NCBI GenBank assembly: GCA_965246935.1
Contig: CBDFGC010000007.1
Span: 62,001-126,000, forward strand
Direction: 5' to 3'
DNA: 64,000 bases
DNA from: JAZKFT01 sp965246935
GTDB taxonomy: Bacteria > Bacteroidota > Bacteroidia > Chitinophagales > Chitinophagaceae
The notes beneath the pieces are model-generated. The model made no database searches. It had not been told where the DNA came from and saw nothing but the letters and a program-made list of their open reading frames with translations. Both the position numbers and the translations under genes were made by a program. Shown here piece by piece: positions 15,441 to 23,091 of the stretch (its first letter is position 1; each line of letters opens with the position of its first letter).

Positions 15441-15585
15441 AAAACAGGTGCCGTAAACGAAAGTTACTTCGACTCTTAATCGTGTGGTCGCAGGTTCGAG
15501 TCCTGCCTCCCGTGCTTTTAGTTGCAGCATACGGGAGTAGCTCAGTGGTAGAGCACAATTCTTTCGTTGCCCATTGCCCTGTTTT
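15441..15585 (+). ncRNA. Unit D: Y-RNA-like RNA containing a circularly permuted, complete tRNA-Lys(CTT)
   Basis: Outer stem AAAACAGG (15441-15448) with CCTGTTTT (15578-15585); TGCCGTA opposite GCCCATTGC; inner stem AACGAAAG (15456-15463) with CTTTCGTT (15561-15568). Between them the tRNA 3' half (15470-15514: anticodon loop CTCTTAA, T-arm GCAGG-TTCGAGT-CCTGC, acceptor CTCCCGT plus G) precedes a 16-base spacer and the 5' half (15531-15557: acceptor ACGGGAG, D-stem GCTC/GAGC). Joining 15557 to 15470 gives a standard cloverleaf with anticodon stem CACGA/TCGTG. It is either a Y RNA with a full tRNA mimic or a permuted tRNA gene. Confidence 0.8.
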
Positions 15586-15588
15586 ATC

Positions 15589-15660
15589 GGATGAATAGCT
15601 CCAATGGTAGAGCACCGGTTTGAAGAACCGGCCGTGTAGGTTCGAGTCCTGCTTCATCCA
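15589..15660 (+). tRNA. tRNA-Phe(GAA)
   Basis: GGATGAA pairs with TTCATCC, D-stem GCTC/GAGC, anticodon stem CCGGT/ACCGG with loop TTGAAGA, T-arm GTAGG-TTCGAGT-CCTGC (one G-U). It begins three bases after unit D. Loop residues 37-38 (GA) are acceptable but unusual for Phe. Confidence 0.82.
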
Positions 15661-15754
15661 CTTTTAAAATGTACAACAATGCGTGTTTTCGTAATGAAAT
15701 AGCCGGCAGCTTTTTGCCATAAATTAAGTAAATTACTATTTCAATTAAACAACA

Positions 15755-16834
15755 ATGGACAACTCATTTCAACATGCTGTAAAATACAATACGAATGTAT
15801 TTTCAGATGACTTTATTGATGCAAAAAACCTATACCTGCAACAGTTTGGTACATTGCCAAATGTTACCTATATTGGTAATATAGATGGGGAGAAAGCTTG
15901 TGACATGTTTGCAAAAACCTATGGCTATTTAATTAGCTACATCTACACTTACAGCGCTTTTTATGATAATAAGACAAAACGTAATTTTGATGAGACAATA
16001 TTAATTCTAAACAATGGGTGCATTGTAAATTTTGATGTTTACTACTGCTACGTATTTTATCCGGATTTCCAAAAGGACTTTGAACAGACCATAGTGAAAA
16101 TAACCAGCCCTGTTAAGAAAAGAGCCAGGCGGAAGCCGGCAGAGATTAACCTGATTGTGAGAAACCGGAGTGGAGAGCTAACGCTGAAAGCAATGGAAAT
16201 AAAACGCTTACAGTTAGATATCGGACTATTTTACGAAAATAACTTTGCGGAAGTACACCAAACCATCAGCAAAAGGTTAAGCCAAAAAGCCGATAAAGGC
16301 ATTGTGCTATTGCATGGGCTGCCTGGTACCGGTAAAACAACCTATCTGCGTTACCTGGTTAGCAAACTAAAAAAAAAGGTGCTGTTTTTGTCGCCGAATG
16401 CTGCCGCTAATCTTATGGATCCGGGCCTGATTGAAATTCTTATCAATAACCCTAACTCAGTACTGGTTATTGAGGATGCAGAAACCATTATTATGGATCG
16501 AAAGATAACTAATGATTCATCGGTATCTAACCTGCTGAATATTTCGGATGGGTTGATGTCCGATTTCTTGAATGTGCAATTAATTTGTACGTTTAATAGT
16601 TCACTCACCCTGGTTGACAGCGCACTAATGCGGAAGGGCCGTCTGATAGCCCGTTACGAATTCGGAAAACTGGATGTACAAAAAGCGCAGGCGTTAAGCA
16701 ATCACTTAGGGTTCAATACAATCATCAACCTGCCCATGACGATAGCGGAAATCAGCAACCAACACGAGCAGGTGTACGAGTCAAAAACAGTACAGGTAAT
16801 AGGCTTTCGCAGACAAGCGATAATGGAAAATTAA
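15755..16834 (+). CDS. AAA-family ATPase of the RNA-repair island
   Basis: A 359-residue protein. Residues 1-180 are a unique N-terminal region with no family I recognise; residues 183-345 form a P-loop ATPase with Walker A GLPGTGKT (about 188-195), Walker B VLVIEDAE (about 234-241), a sensor-1-like CTFNSSL and an ALMRKGRLIARYEF stretch resembling the arginine-finger region of AAA/BCS1-type proteins. It follows the tRNA array by 94 bases and precedes the unknown basic protein and rtcB in the same direction. A remodelling or sensing role in RNA repair is inferred only from context. Confidence 0.8.
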   Translation: MDNSFQHAVKYNTNVFSDDFIDAKNLYLQQFGTLPNVTYIGNIDGEKACDMFAKTYGYLISYIYTYSAFYDNKTKRNFDETILILNNGCIVNFDVYYCYVFYPDFQKDFEQTIVKITSPVKKRARRKPAEINLIVRNRSGELTLKAMEIKRLQLDIGLFYENNFAEVHQTISKRLSQKADKGIVLLHGLPGTGKTTYLRYLVSKLKKKVLFLSPNAAANLMDPGLIEILINNPNSVLVIEDAETIIMDRKITNDSSVSNLLNISDGLMSDFLNVQLICTFNSSLTLVDSALMRKGRLIARYEFGKLDVQKAQALSNHLGFNTIINLPMTIAEISNQHEQVYESKTVQVIGFRRQAIMEN

Positions 16835-16841
16835 ATATTTA

Positions 16842-16870
16842 GCAACGTGCCATTACAAATGGCACGTTGC
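16842..16870 (+). terminator. Perfect 13-bp hairpin after the AAA ATPase gene
   Basis: GCAACGTGCCATT pairs exactly with AATGGCACGTTGC around ACA, eight bases after the stop. No U tract follows, so it may stabilise the mRNA end or be an operator rather than a terminator. Confidence 0.45.
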
Positions 16871-16970
16871 CATGAAAAGTAAAAAGTGAAAGGAGCTAAA
16901 AATATTTTATTCACCAGGTTTCATGTGGGCAAAAATTATCAGCCTATATGTAATCAATAAAAACAACATC

Positions 16971-17819
16971 ATGAAAAAAAATTACGTGTTCATATCAATT
17001 GGCCTTAAACAGTTTTCAAGCGGCGGGCTTGCATTTGGCCGATCGCAAAAATTAAAACGATATGAACAATTCTGTTACAGACAATTACTTGTTACAATTT
17101 CGCCTGCGTACTGCCAGGCACAAAACGGAATTCCTGCTAAAATGCAGTATGAAGATTTTGAGAGGCAGTTGAGAGCGCTCGAAAGAGAATATTCAAGGCT
17201 TTACAAAGAGGAACGAAATTTAGGTTGGGTGGAATTGGAAGAGCCCATAATCCGTGGCTGGAAACGCTATTTTGTTGTAAGAAATGACATTGTACGTAGT
17301 GGATCCAAAGTTTTTTTTGAAGATCTTTTAAAGAAAATCAATACGGTGCAATACTGCCATCGTAAAGATTTTAAAAAGAAAAAGCGTAAAGGCGGGAAAA
17401 AATTATATTTTCCGATAAACCAGTATTTATTAAAACCTGGAAAACCCTATGTTCAAAAATTTAAGTTTACTGAAAAGCAATTGTCTTATTTTGAGGAGCG
17501 TCCTATTTCTAAACAAGGGCAGCTGACCGGCGAAACGGAATATGTAATAAAACAACCATGGCGTTTTGTGCTTCGTATTCGCCCCAACATTATAACACAT
17601 ATCCGAGCTAAGGATGCGGAAATAGAAAGACGCATGCACGAAATCAGCAACTACCTCGACCGTAATTCGCTAAACGGAAAACTTGATCATCTTTTGCGTG
17701 GTTACCACCATTACAGATGGCGGAACTATTCCGAAAGAGTACATGTAGGAGACGAAAATCCGCTAAAGAACAAAAGCCTGTCGCAAATTTTGGATTGGTG
17801 CAGGCAGGAAAACGATTAA
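16971..17819 (+). CDS. Unknown basic protein between AAA ATPase and rtcB
   Basis: I do not recognise this protein. From the Met at 16971 it has 282 residues; an internal Met at 17142 (MQYEDFERQL) would give 225 and may be the real start, since the first 57 residues look less structured. It has a helical, charged start (FERQLRALEREYSRLYKEERN), a Lys-rich patch (KKKKRKGGKK), several aromatic-basic clusters (RGWKRYFVVRND, YHHYRWRNYSERVHV) and a C-terminal LKNKSLSQILDWCRQEND. High basicity suggests nucleic-acid binding. It ends ten bases before the likely rtcB start, so they are probably co-translated. Confidence 0.6.
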   Translation: MKKNYVFISIGLKQFSSGGLAFGRSQKLKRYEQFCYRQLLVTISPAYCQAQNGIPAKMQYEDFERQLRALEREYSRLYKEERNLGWVELEEPIIRGWKRYFVVRNDIVRSGSKVFFEDLLKKINTVQYCHRKDFKKKKRKGGKKLYFPINQYLLKPGKPYVQKFKFTEKQLSYFEERPISKQGQLTGETEYVIKQPWRFVLRIRPNIITHIRAKDAEIERRMHEISNYLDRNSLNGKLDHLLRGYHHYRWRNYSERVHVGDENPLKNKSLSQILDWCRQEND

Positions 17820-17829
17820 AAATAATTGT

Positions 17830-19333
17830 ATGGCAAAATTAAAACTTACCGGCAAGCAACTCCGCTACCCTGGGATTTCCCAATGGCCTGGTTGTAAGCC
17901 AGGCATTACAGGTATTAAAGAAACATTATAAGTGGCATACGCAAACAGAAGCGTTTGATGTGTTAAAGCAGGTGCTGCAAAATCCTTCATCGTACACCAA
18001 TGATGAAGTGTGGCAACTTGTTGCAAAAGAACTCGTACAGTTTACTGCCGACGCTGTTGCTGTACCAGTAATACCCAAAGCCATTGAAGGTGCAGACATT
18101 TCATTGAACCAAAGTGGTATTGCATTTGCCATTTTTGGTAGCGAAGGTATTGAGCAAAGTGCTCTGCACCAGATGTACAGCGCTGCTAAACTACCCGTAG
18201 CAATTGCCGGAGCGTTGATGCCCGATGCACACCACGGCTACGGCCTGCCAATTGGTGGTGTACTGGCTACGGAAAATGCGGTGATTCCCTATGGCGTAGG
18301 GGTTGATATTGGCTGCCGGATGTGCCTCAGTATTTTCGATATCAACCCAAAAGAACTGGAGACCCGGCAATCTTATTTTGCCAGGGAAATAAACGAAGCC
18401 ACCTTGTTTGGCAGCGGCGCCCAATTCAAAACTTCGCATAATGATGCCGTAATGGAAAACTCTGCGTTTGATGAATTGCCTTTATTGAAAAGTTTGCAGG
18501 GTAAAGCCTGGCGGCAATTGGGCAGCAGCGGTAGCGGCAACCACTTTGTAGAATTCGGTATTATTGATATTACGGAAAAGGATGAAGTGTTAGGTATGCC
18601 TGCCGGCACCTACGTGGGCTTGCTTAGCCATAGCGGAAGCCGTGCATTGGGTGCTAACATTGCGGCACATTACACCAAACTGGCGAAGCAAAAGCGCCGA
18701 CTGCCACAAGAAGCCGACAACCTGGCCTGGCTAAACCTGAATGAGGAAGAAGGCGTGGAATACTGGATAGCGATGAACCTCGCCGGCGATTATGCCAGTG
18801 CCTGTCACCACATCATCCATACGAAGATTGCAAAGCAGTTGGGCCGCCAGCCTATGAAGATGGTGGAAAACCACCACAACTTCGCCTGGAAGGAACAGCA
18901 CGAAGGCCGGGAAGTAATTGTGCATCGTAAAGGTGCTACCCCCGCCGGTGCAGGTGTACTCGGCATTATCCCCGGCAGTATGACGGCTCCTGGTTTTATT
19001 GTGAAGGGCAGGGGCGAGGCTGCTTCGGTGAACTCGGCCAGCCACGGTGCAGGCCGCCTCATGAGTCGTACGGCTGCTCTGAAATCTATTACACCAAAAG
19101 CGATGCAGGACGAGTTGGCAAAACACGGCGTAAAGCTGATGGGCGGAGGATTAGACGAAGCACCTTTTGCTTACAAAAACATTGAGGCGGTGATGCAAAG
19201 CCAGCAGGCACTGGTAGAGGTGGTTGGAAAATTCACACCTAAAATTGTGAAGATGGCAGGTGGAGATGCACCAAAACCCTGGCAAAGGCCACCAACAGCA
19301 AATAACAGGGACATGTTAGTTGAAGGCGAATAA
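17830..19333 (+). CDS. rtcB: RtcB RNA-splicing ligase, with an apparent +1 frameshift near codon 13
   Basis: The main frame encodes RtcB: MPDAHHGYGLPIGGV, VGVDIGCRM with the metal-binding Cys, GSSGSGNHF, HSGSRALG, VENHHNFAW and VHRKGATPAG, where the His is the GMP acceptor. RtcB joins 2',3'-cyclic phosphate or 3'-phosphate ends to 5'-OH ends. The natural N-terminus MAKLKLTGKQLR starts at 17830 in another frame; a CCC run at 17868-17870 has one base too many, after which GFPNGLVVSQALQVLKK continues in the main frame. The only start in the main frame is a GTG at 17960, which would remove about 43 residues. It is a mutation, sequencing error or programmed shift. Confidence 0.9.
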
Positions 19334-19416
19334 TCCGTAGAGGCGGGCTTATATGTCTGCCCTATTACCCCTGTGCAGTCAGGCCTATGTACCTGCCCAA
19401 AATGATAAAAATTTTG

Positions 19417-19453
19417 AAGGATGGTGTCGCACAGAGCAACACCATCCTTTTTA
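19417..19453 (+). terminator. Terminator after rtcB
   Basis: AAGGATGGTGT pairs with ACACCATCCTT, followed by TTTATTT, 84 bases after the rtcB stop. It closes the RNA-repair island. The rest of the gap to 19630 has two small hairpins (CCGCCGCGGCG and TAGCC-TCC-GGCTA) and no gene. Confidence 0.75.
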
Positions 19454-19630
19454 TTTGCGGAAGTATAAAAAAATATGTACAGGTGTATTACAAAATGCAC
19501 TAATGCTATACGAATCCGCCGCGGCGAATCGTATCTATATTTTGTAGCCTCCGGCTACTTTGTACAAGGGAAAAGTGCAGTTTGTCATACACCCATCTTT
19601 ACAACAATTGCTGGTGTTCTTCCATACGGG

Positions 19631-20515
19631 TTAGCTTTCAAAATAGTGCCCCATGTTCAAATCCTCAATGAGTTCCGGATGCGTTGGCTGCCAGCCTAAC
19701 TGTTCTCTGGTTTTTATACTTGACGCCGGGCTATCGAGAACAATAAAGCGGGACATCCATCCAAAATGATTAGCGGCCTCCTCCGGTGACCTGGATACGA
19801 CCGGTATATTCAAATATTTACCAATTACCTCTGCAAGCTGGCGAACCGGTATTCCTGTATCAGCAACACCATTGTACCTGCTTCCGGCAGTTCCTTTCTC
19901 CAGTGCCAACCTGTAGAGAAGGGCAGCATCCAAACGGTGCACGGCCGGCCAGCGGTTGCTTCCATCGCCCACGTATGCCGATACGCCTTTTTCACGGGCA
20001 ATGCCAATCAGTGCCGGAACAAAGCCATGGTCGCCCTTATCATGTACCGACGGTGGCAGGCGTATTACGGATGCACCTACGCCAAGATTCACCAATGACA
20101 GGGCAGTTGCTTCCGAGGCACGGGGAGCGGATGGGGCGACAGTATCTTCCGTGATGATACCCTGGACGCCTTTTAGCCCTGCCGTTCCGGCGGTAACCAG
20201 GAAAGTACGGTTAGAACCAGCCAGTGCGAATCCAATCGCCTCGATGGCCCGTTTATCCGTTTCGGCAGCGGCTTCATATTGCGAAAAATCATGGATGAAC
20301 GCCGTATGGATCACAGCATCCGAATCTGTTGCTCCCTTCTTTAAGCTGTCGAGGTCTTCGAGACTTCCTTTCAGCACTTCAGCACCAGCCTCTGTGAGCG
20401 ATTGTGCAGAGGCATCGGAGCGGGCAAGACCAATAACCTGGTGCCCGGCACCTAATAATTCCTGTACGATGGCAGAGCCGATAAAGCCGGAGGCCCCGGT
20501 AACAAATACTCGCAT
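19631..20515 (-). CDS. SDR-family NAD(P)-dependent oxidoreductase
   Basis: A 294-residue extended short-chain dehydrogenase. MRVFVTGASGFIGSAIVQEL has the TGxxGFIG nucleotide-binding loop, ADSDAVIHTAF is the usual following strand, and the middle has an SDR-like VTAGTAGLKG. The canonical YxxxK catalytic motif is not obvious, which is common in atypical SDRs of this kind. Substrate unknown. It is divergent from a Crp-type regulator gene across 225 bases, so that regulator may control it. Confidence 0.85.
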   Translation of the reverse strand: MRVFVTGASGFIGSAIVQELLGAGHQVIGLARSDASAQSLTEAGAEVLKGSLEDLDSLKKGATDSDAVIHTAFIHDFSQYEAAAETDKRAIEAIGFALAGSNRTFLVTAGTAGLKGVQGIITEDTVAPSAPRASEATALSLVNLGVGASVIRLPPSVHDKGDHGFVPALIGIAREKGVSAYVGDGSNRWPAVHRLDAALLYRLALEKGTAGSRYNGVADTGIPVRQLAEVIGKYLNIPVVSRSPEEAANHFGWMSRFIVLDSPASSIKTREQLGWQPTHPELIEDLNMGHYFES

Positions 20516-20740
20516 ATTTTATTGTTTTAAATAGTGATGCGTTCAAAAGTAAATTCAGACTGTAAAAACGCATTTTATAAGAAATACAAAGCTCAGCATA
20601 TTGCTACTGACGAACGAGGACATTTGACACAATTTTGAAAGGCGCTAAACTGAACTTTACCCTTCATTAATAGTTGTAGCAAATAGTAAACATCATGGAA
20701 AGGTTATTAATTACTTTGATCCTGTTACCACTTTGAACCA

Positions 20741-21340
20741 ATGTTTGAAAACTTTGAGAGATATATTTCTTCGAAAGCCCATTTTACGGCAGCGGAACTT
20801 TGGCAGATGCGTATGCTTGCAGAAGTAAAAACAGTACGCAGGCGGCAGTTTCTTTTGCAGGAAGGCGAGGTGTGCCGGCATAAAATTTTTGTTGCCAAAG
20901 GCTTGCTGAGAACTTACCGGCTGAAAGATGATGGCACAGAACACATTATGCGGTTTGCCATTGAAAATGGCTGGACGATTGATCATGAAAGTTATACCTA
21001 TCAAACGCCATCGAAGTATTATATGGAAGCATTGGAGGATGCAGCAGTAATTACATGGACACGGGAAAACATGAATGACTTATTCAGTTCTATTCCTGCT
21101 TTTAAACTATTCTCCGAACAAATAAAGGAGCAAAGCATGAACGAAAGCCAGCAGCGCATTTTGATAAACATCAGCTATACGGCAGAAGAAAAATACCTGG
21201 AATTCATCACTTCCTTTCCCGAGGTATTCCGGCGGGTACCACTTCACATGGTGGCTTCGTACTTAGGCCTATCGAGAGAAACACTGAGCCGCATCCGGCA
21301 TTCACAGCTTAGCCGCTCAAGGAAGACTAGTATTGGATGA
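20741..21340 (+). CDS. Crp/Fnr-family transcriptional regulator
   Basis: A 199-residue protein with an N-terminal cNMP-binding jelly roll (RRRQFLLQEGEVCRHKIFVAKGLLRTY) and a C-terminal winged helix with the recognition segment VASYLGLSRETLSRIR. No cysteine cluster of Fnr type is seen, so the effector is unknown. It is divergent from the SDR gene, the most likely target. Bacteroidota carry many such regulators. Confidence 0.88.
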   Translation: MFENFERYISSKAHFTAAELWQMRMLAEVKTVRRRQFLLQEGEVCRHKIFVAKGLLRTYRLKDDGTEHIMRFAIENGWTIDHESYTYQTPSKYYMEALEDAAVITWTRENMNDLFSSIPAFKLFSEQIKEQSMNESQQRILINISYTAEEKYLEFITSFPEVFRRVPLHMVASYLGLSRETLSRIRHSQLSRSRKTSIG

Positions 21341-21443
21341 TTGAAAGTTATTTGTTAGTCATCGCTGGTATTCTTCGCCAGCGATGAAGTGCCCTTTGTT
21401 GTTGCTGAGGAACAGCAGCGGGAGAGGAAAATTTATTCATCAT

Positions 21444-21926
21444 TTAGGGTTTATCTCTACCTATAAATCTGCCCTTTCCTAATAAGAAATCTATTGCTTT
21501 TATTACATTTCTATCTACACTTTCTTCTGTTTTTAATGATGAAATATATCTTACAATTTCAAGTTGTAAAGAGGGTCGCAGGCTATAAAAATTAGTTTCG
21601 GCTTCTTTGTTTTCGATTAATGCTTTTGTAAATTTTGGGTGTTGCGGTATCATTCTTTCTGTAGGATCAAACGCTACGGTTACTTCAATTATTTCTCCAA
21701 TACGTTTTGGTGAATTTTTCAATATTTTAGAATTAATGTACAACCGCCAGACACCCCTGAATTTTACCAGTGTTTGCAGGTAAGGGTTTTCGTTGATAAC
21801 TCCCTTTACTTGTATGGGCCCTTTATTTTTACCTGCCTGTCTAAAAATTTCTGCTAAAACTTCGTCAGGTAAAAGGATGTATGGATTAATTCCTATGATT
21901 TCCAGCCTGGCTCTTATTTTCTGCAT
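21444..21926 (-). CDS. YdeI/OmpD-associated family protein with DUF1905 domain
   Basis: The 160-residue protein has a DUF1905-type N-terminal half (VKGVINENPYLQTLVKFRGVWRLYIN, RIGEIIEVTVAFDP) and a C-terminal YdeI-like helical segment (FYSLRPSLQLEIVRYISSLKTEES, VIKAIDFLLGKG). Such proteins are widespread in Bacteroidota; the biochemical role is not known. It stands alone and ends 103 bases after the convergent regulator gene. Confidence 0.75.
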   Translation of the reverse strand: MQKIRARLEIIGINPYILLPDEVLAEIFRQAGKNKGPIQVKGVINENPYLQTLVKFRGVWRLYINSKILKNSPKRIGEIIEVTVAFDPTERMIPQHPKFTKALIENKEAETNFYSLRPSLQLEIVRYISSLKTEESVDRNVIKAIDFLLGKGRFIGRDKP

Positions 21927-22071
21927 GGCAGATGTACTTATCTTTTAATCTGTTTTGTCTTAATTCCAGCGCCGTTCTCCCGGCCGGTATAGCTTTGTTA
22001 TTTATCTGTTTACTTCAGGCTGTATGAAAAAAGGATAGGTATAGTCAGATGGGCAGTCAGATAAATTGATA

Positions 22072-22414
22072 TTAATTACTTCTCGCTTTAAAGATTACCA
22101 GTTCCTTTGCCTGCTTCAACTCAATATCGAACAAATCAAAAACAATTTCTCTTCCCGGGATAAAATCATTTGTATTCAATTCTTGTAACCAGTCTACCGG
22201 CAGCTTTTATCGGTAATACTCTTGGCTGCCCAAAATGTTTATTTACATGCCAGATAATGAAATCTGTTGTTATTTTTTCCGCCTGCTCAATCACTTCCCG
22301 CAATGTTTGGCCATAAGCCAATAAGCCATTTTCGTAGGTATAAGCTATCCAATTGCCTTTATATTGCAGCAATAATTCCTTGTTTTCATTTATCCAACTT
22401 CTGTACGGTGCCAT
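22072..22414 (-). pseudogene. Small DUF5678-like protein gene broken by a frameshift
   Basis: The first 70 codons (MAPYRSWINENKELLLQYKGNWIAY, given in part, to FGQPRVLPIK) are a DUF5678-like module. The frame then ends early as GRLVTRIEYK, while the next frame continues with LPVDWLQELNTNDFIPGREI and KQAKELVIFKARSN to a stop at 22072. The second part reads like the natural C-terminus, so one or two bases are missing or extra near 22205. Function unknown. The call DUF5678 is tentative. Confidence 0.6.
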
Positions 22415-22582
22415 CTCACTTTATTTCTGTGCAATTTAGCCAGGATTCGTTCATTCACAGCCGCAATAGAAGTAATGGGTTAGCAGCTTTTCTGAATGGC
22501 GGCTATAGCTGATGTTCTTCACCACAATTATTTCCAATTAAGTTATGTGACCTAAATAGCAGCATCCTGTAAGGGCGAACCT

Positions 22583-22690
22583 ATGTGCCTTGAAGTAATT
22601 GTGCACCGCAAATATACACCACCGGTAAGTGCAGGCTCATTGGGCATCATCTCCGGCAATATGAGAGTCTCCGGATTTAGCTTCAAAAAT
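22583..22690 (+). pseudogene. Relic fragment of a second rtcB gene
   Basis: The frame encodes EVIVHRKYTPPVSAGSLG and IISGNMRVSGF, clearly related to EVIVHRKGATPAGAGVLG and IIPGSMTAPGF of the intact RtcB, including the active-site His. The DNA is similar too. The frame loses similarity after about 22690 and has no upstream rtcB part. It lies 3.2 kb from the intact gene, so it is a decayed duplicate or the trace of a rearrangement. The rest of 22415-23091 has no gene I can see. Confidence 0.8.
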
Positions 22691-23091
22691 AGTAGAAACT
22701 TTCGTAGAGTAATTCCATCCGTTCATATATTATATTCCTGCCATTGGGTACTACAAAAATATTTTTGTATCGCAAATAGGGAAGGAAGGAATGAAAGTTA
22801 AATCATGCATCCTTCACCAGGTGCAAATACAAAAGACAGGTTGCTTATCAGGAATATCCTATTGTTACAATTAATGTAATACAACTGTAGAAGCTAAGAT
22901 TGTTTACTGAATAGTCAACGAATTAAAGTGCGTACTCATTCTGCCGGTTTATTTGCTCATTGTGGCACTTTCTGCTATCTGTTCTATAGCATTTTTGTAA
23001 GTGTTTTTCCATTCACATACACGATTATACCTATTAATAAACCCGGTAAGCCGAAAACGGGATCATAGAGTAGGCAAAAAATAAAATCAAT

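Noticed and set aside
15037..15657. Frames on both strands (for example at 15037-15339 and 15397-15657) over the tRNA array
   Set aside because: They overlap intact tRNA genes and contain no known protein motif.
14673..15660. CRISPR array or phage-type tRNA cassette as explanation for the repeated structures
   Set aside because: No direct repeats with regular spacers are present, and no phage structural, replication or integrase genes lie nearby; xerD at 48 kb looks chromosomal.
18731..19126. Antisense 131-codon frame inside rtcB
   Set aside because: The plus strand encodes invariant RtcB residues here; the antisense frame follows from their codon bias.
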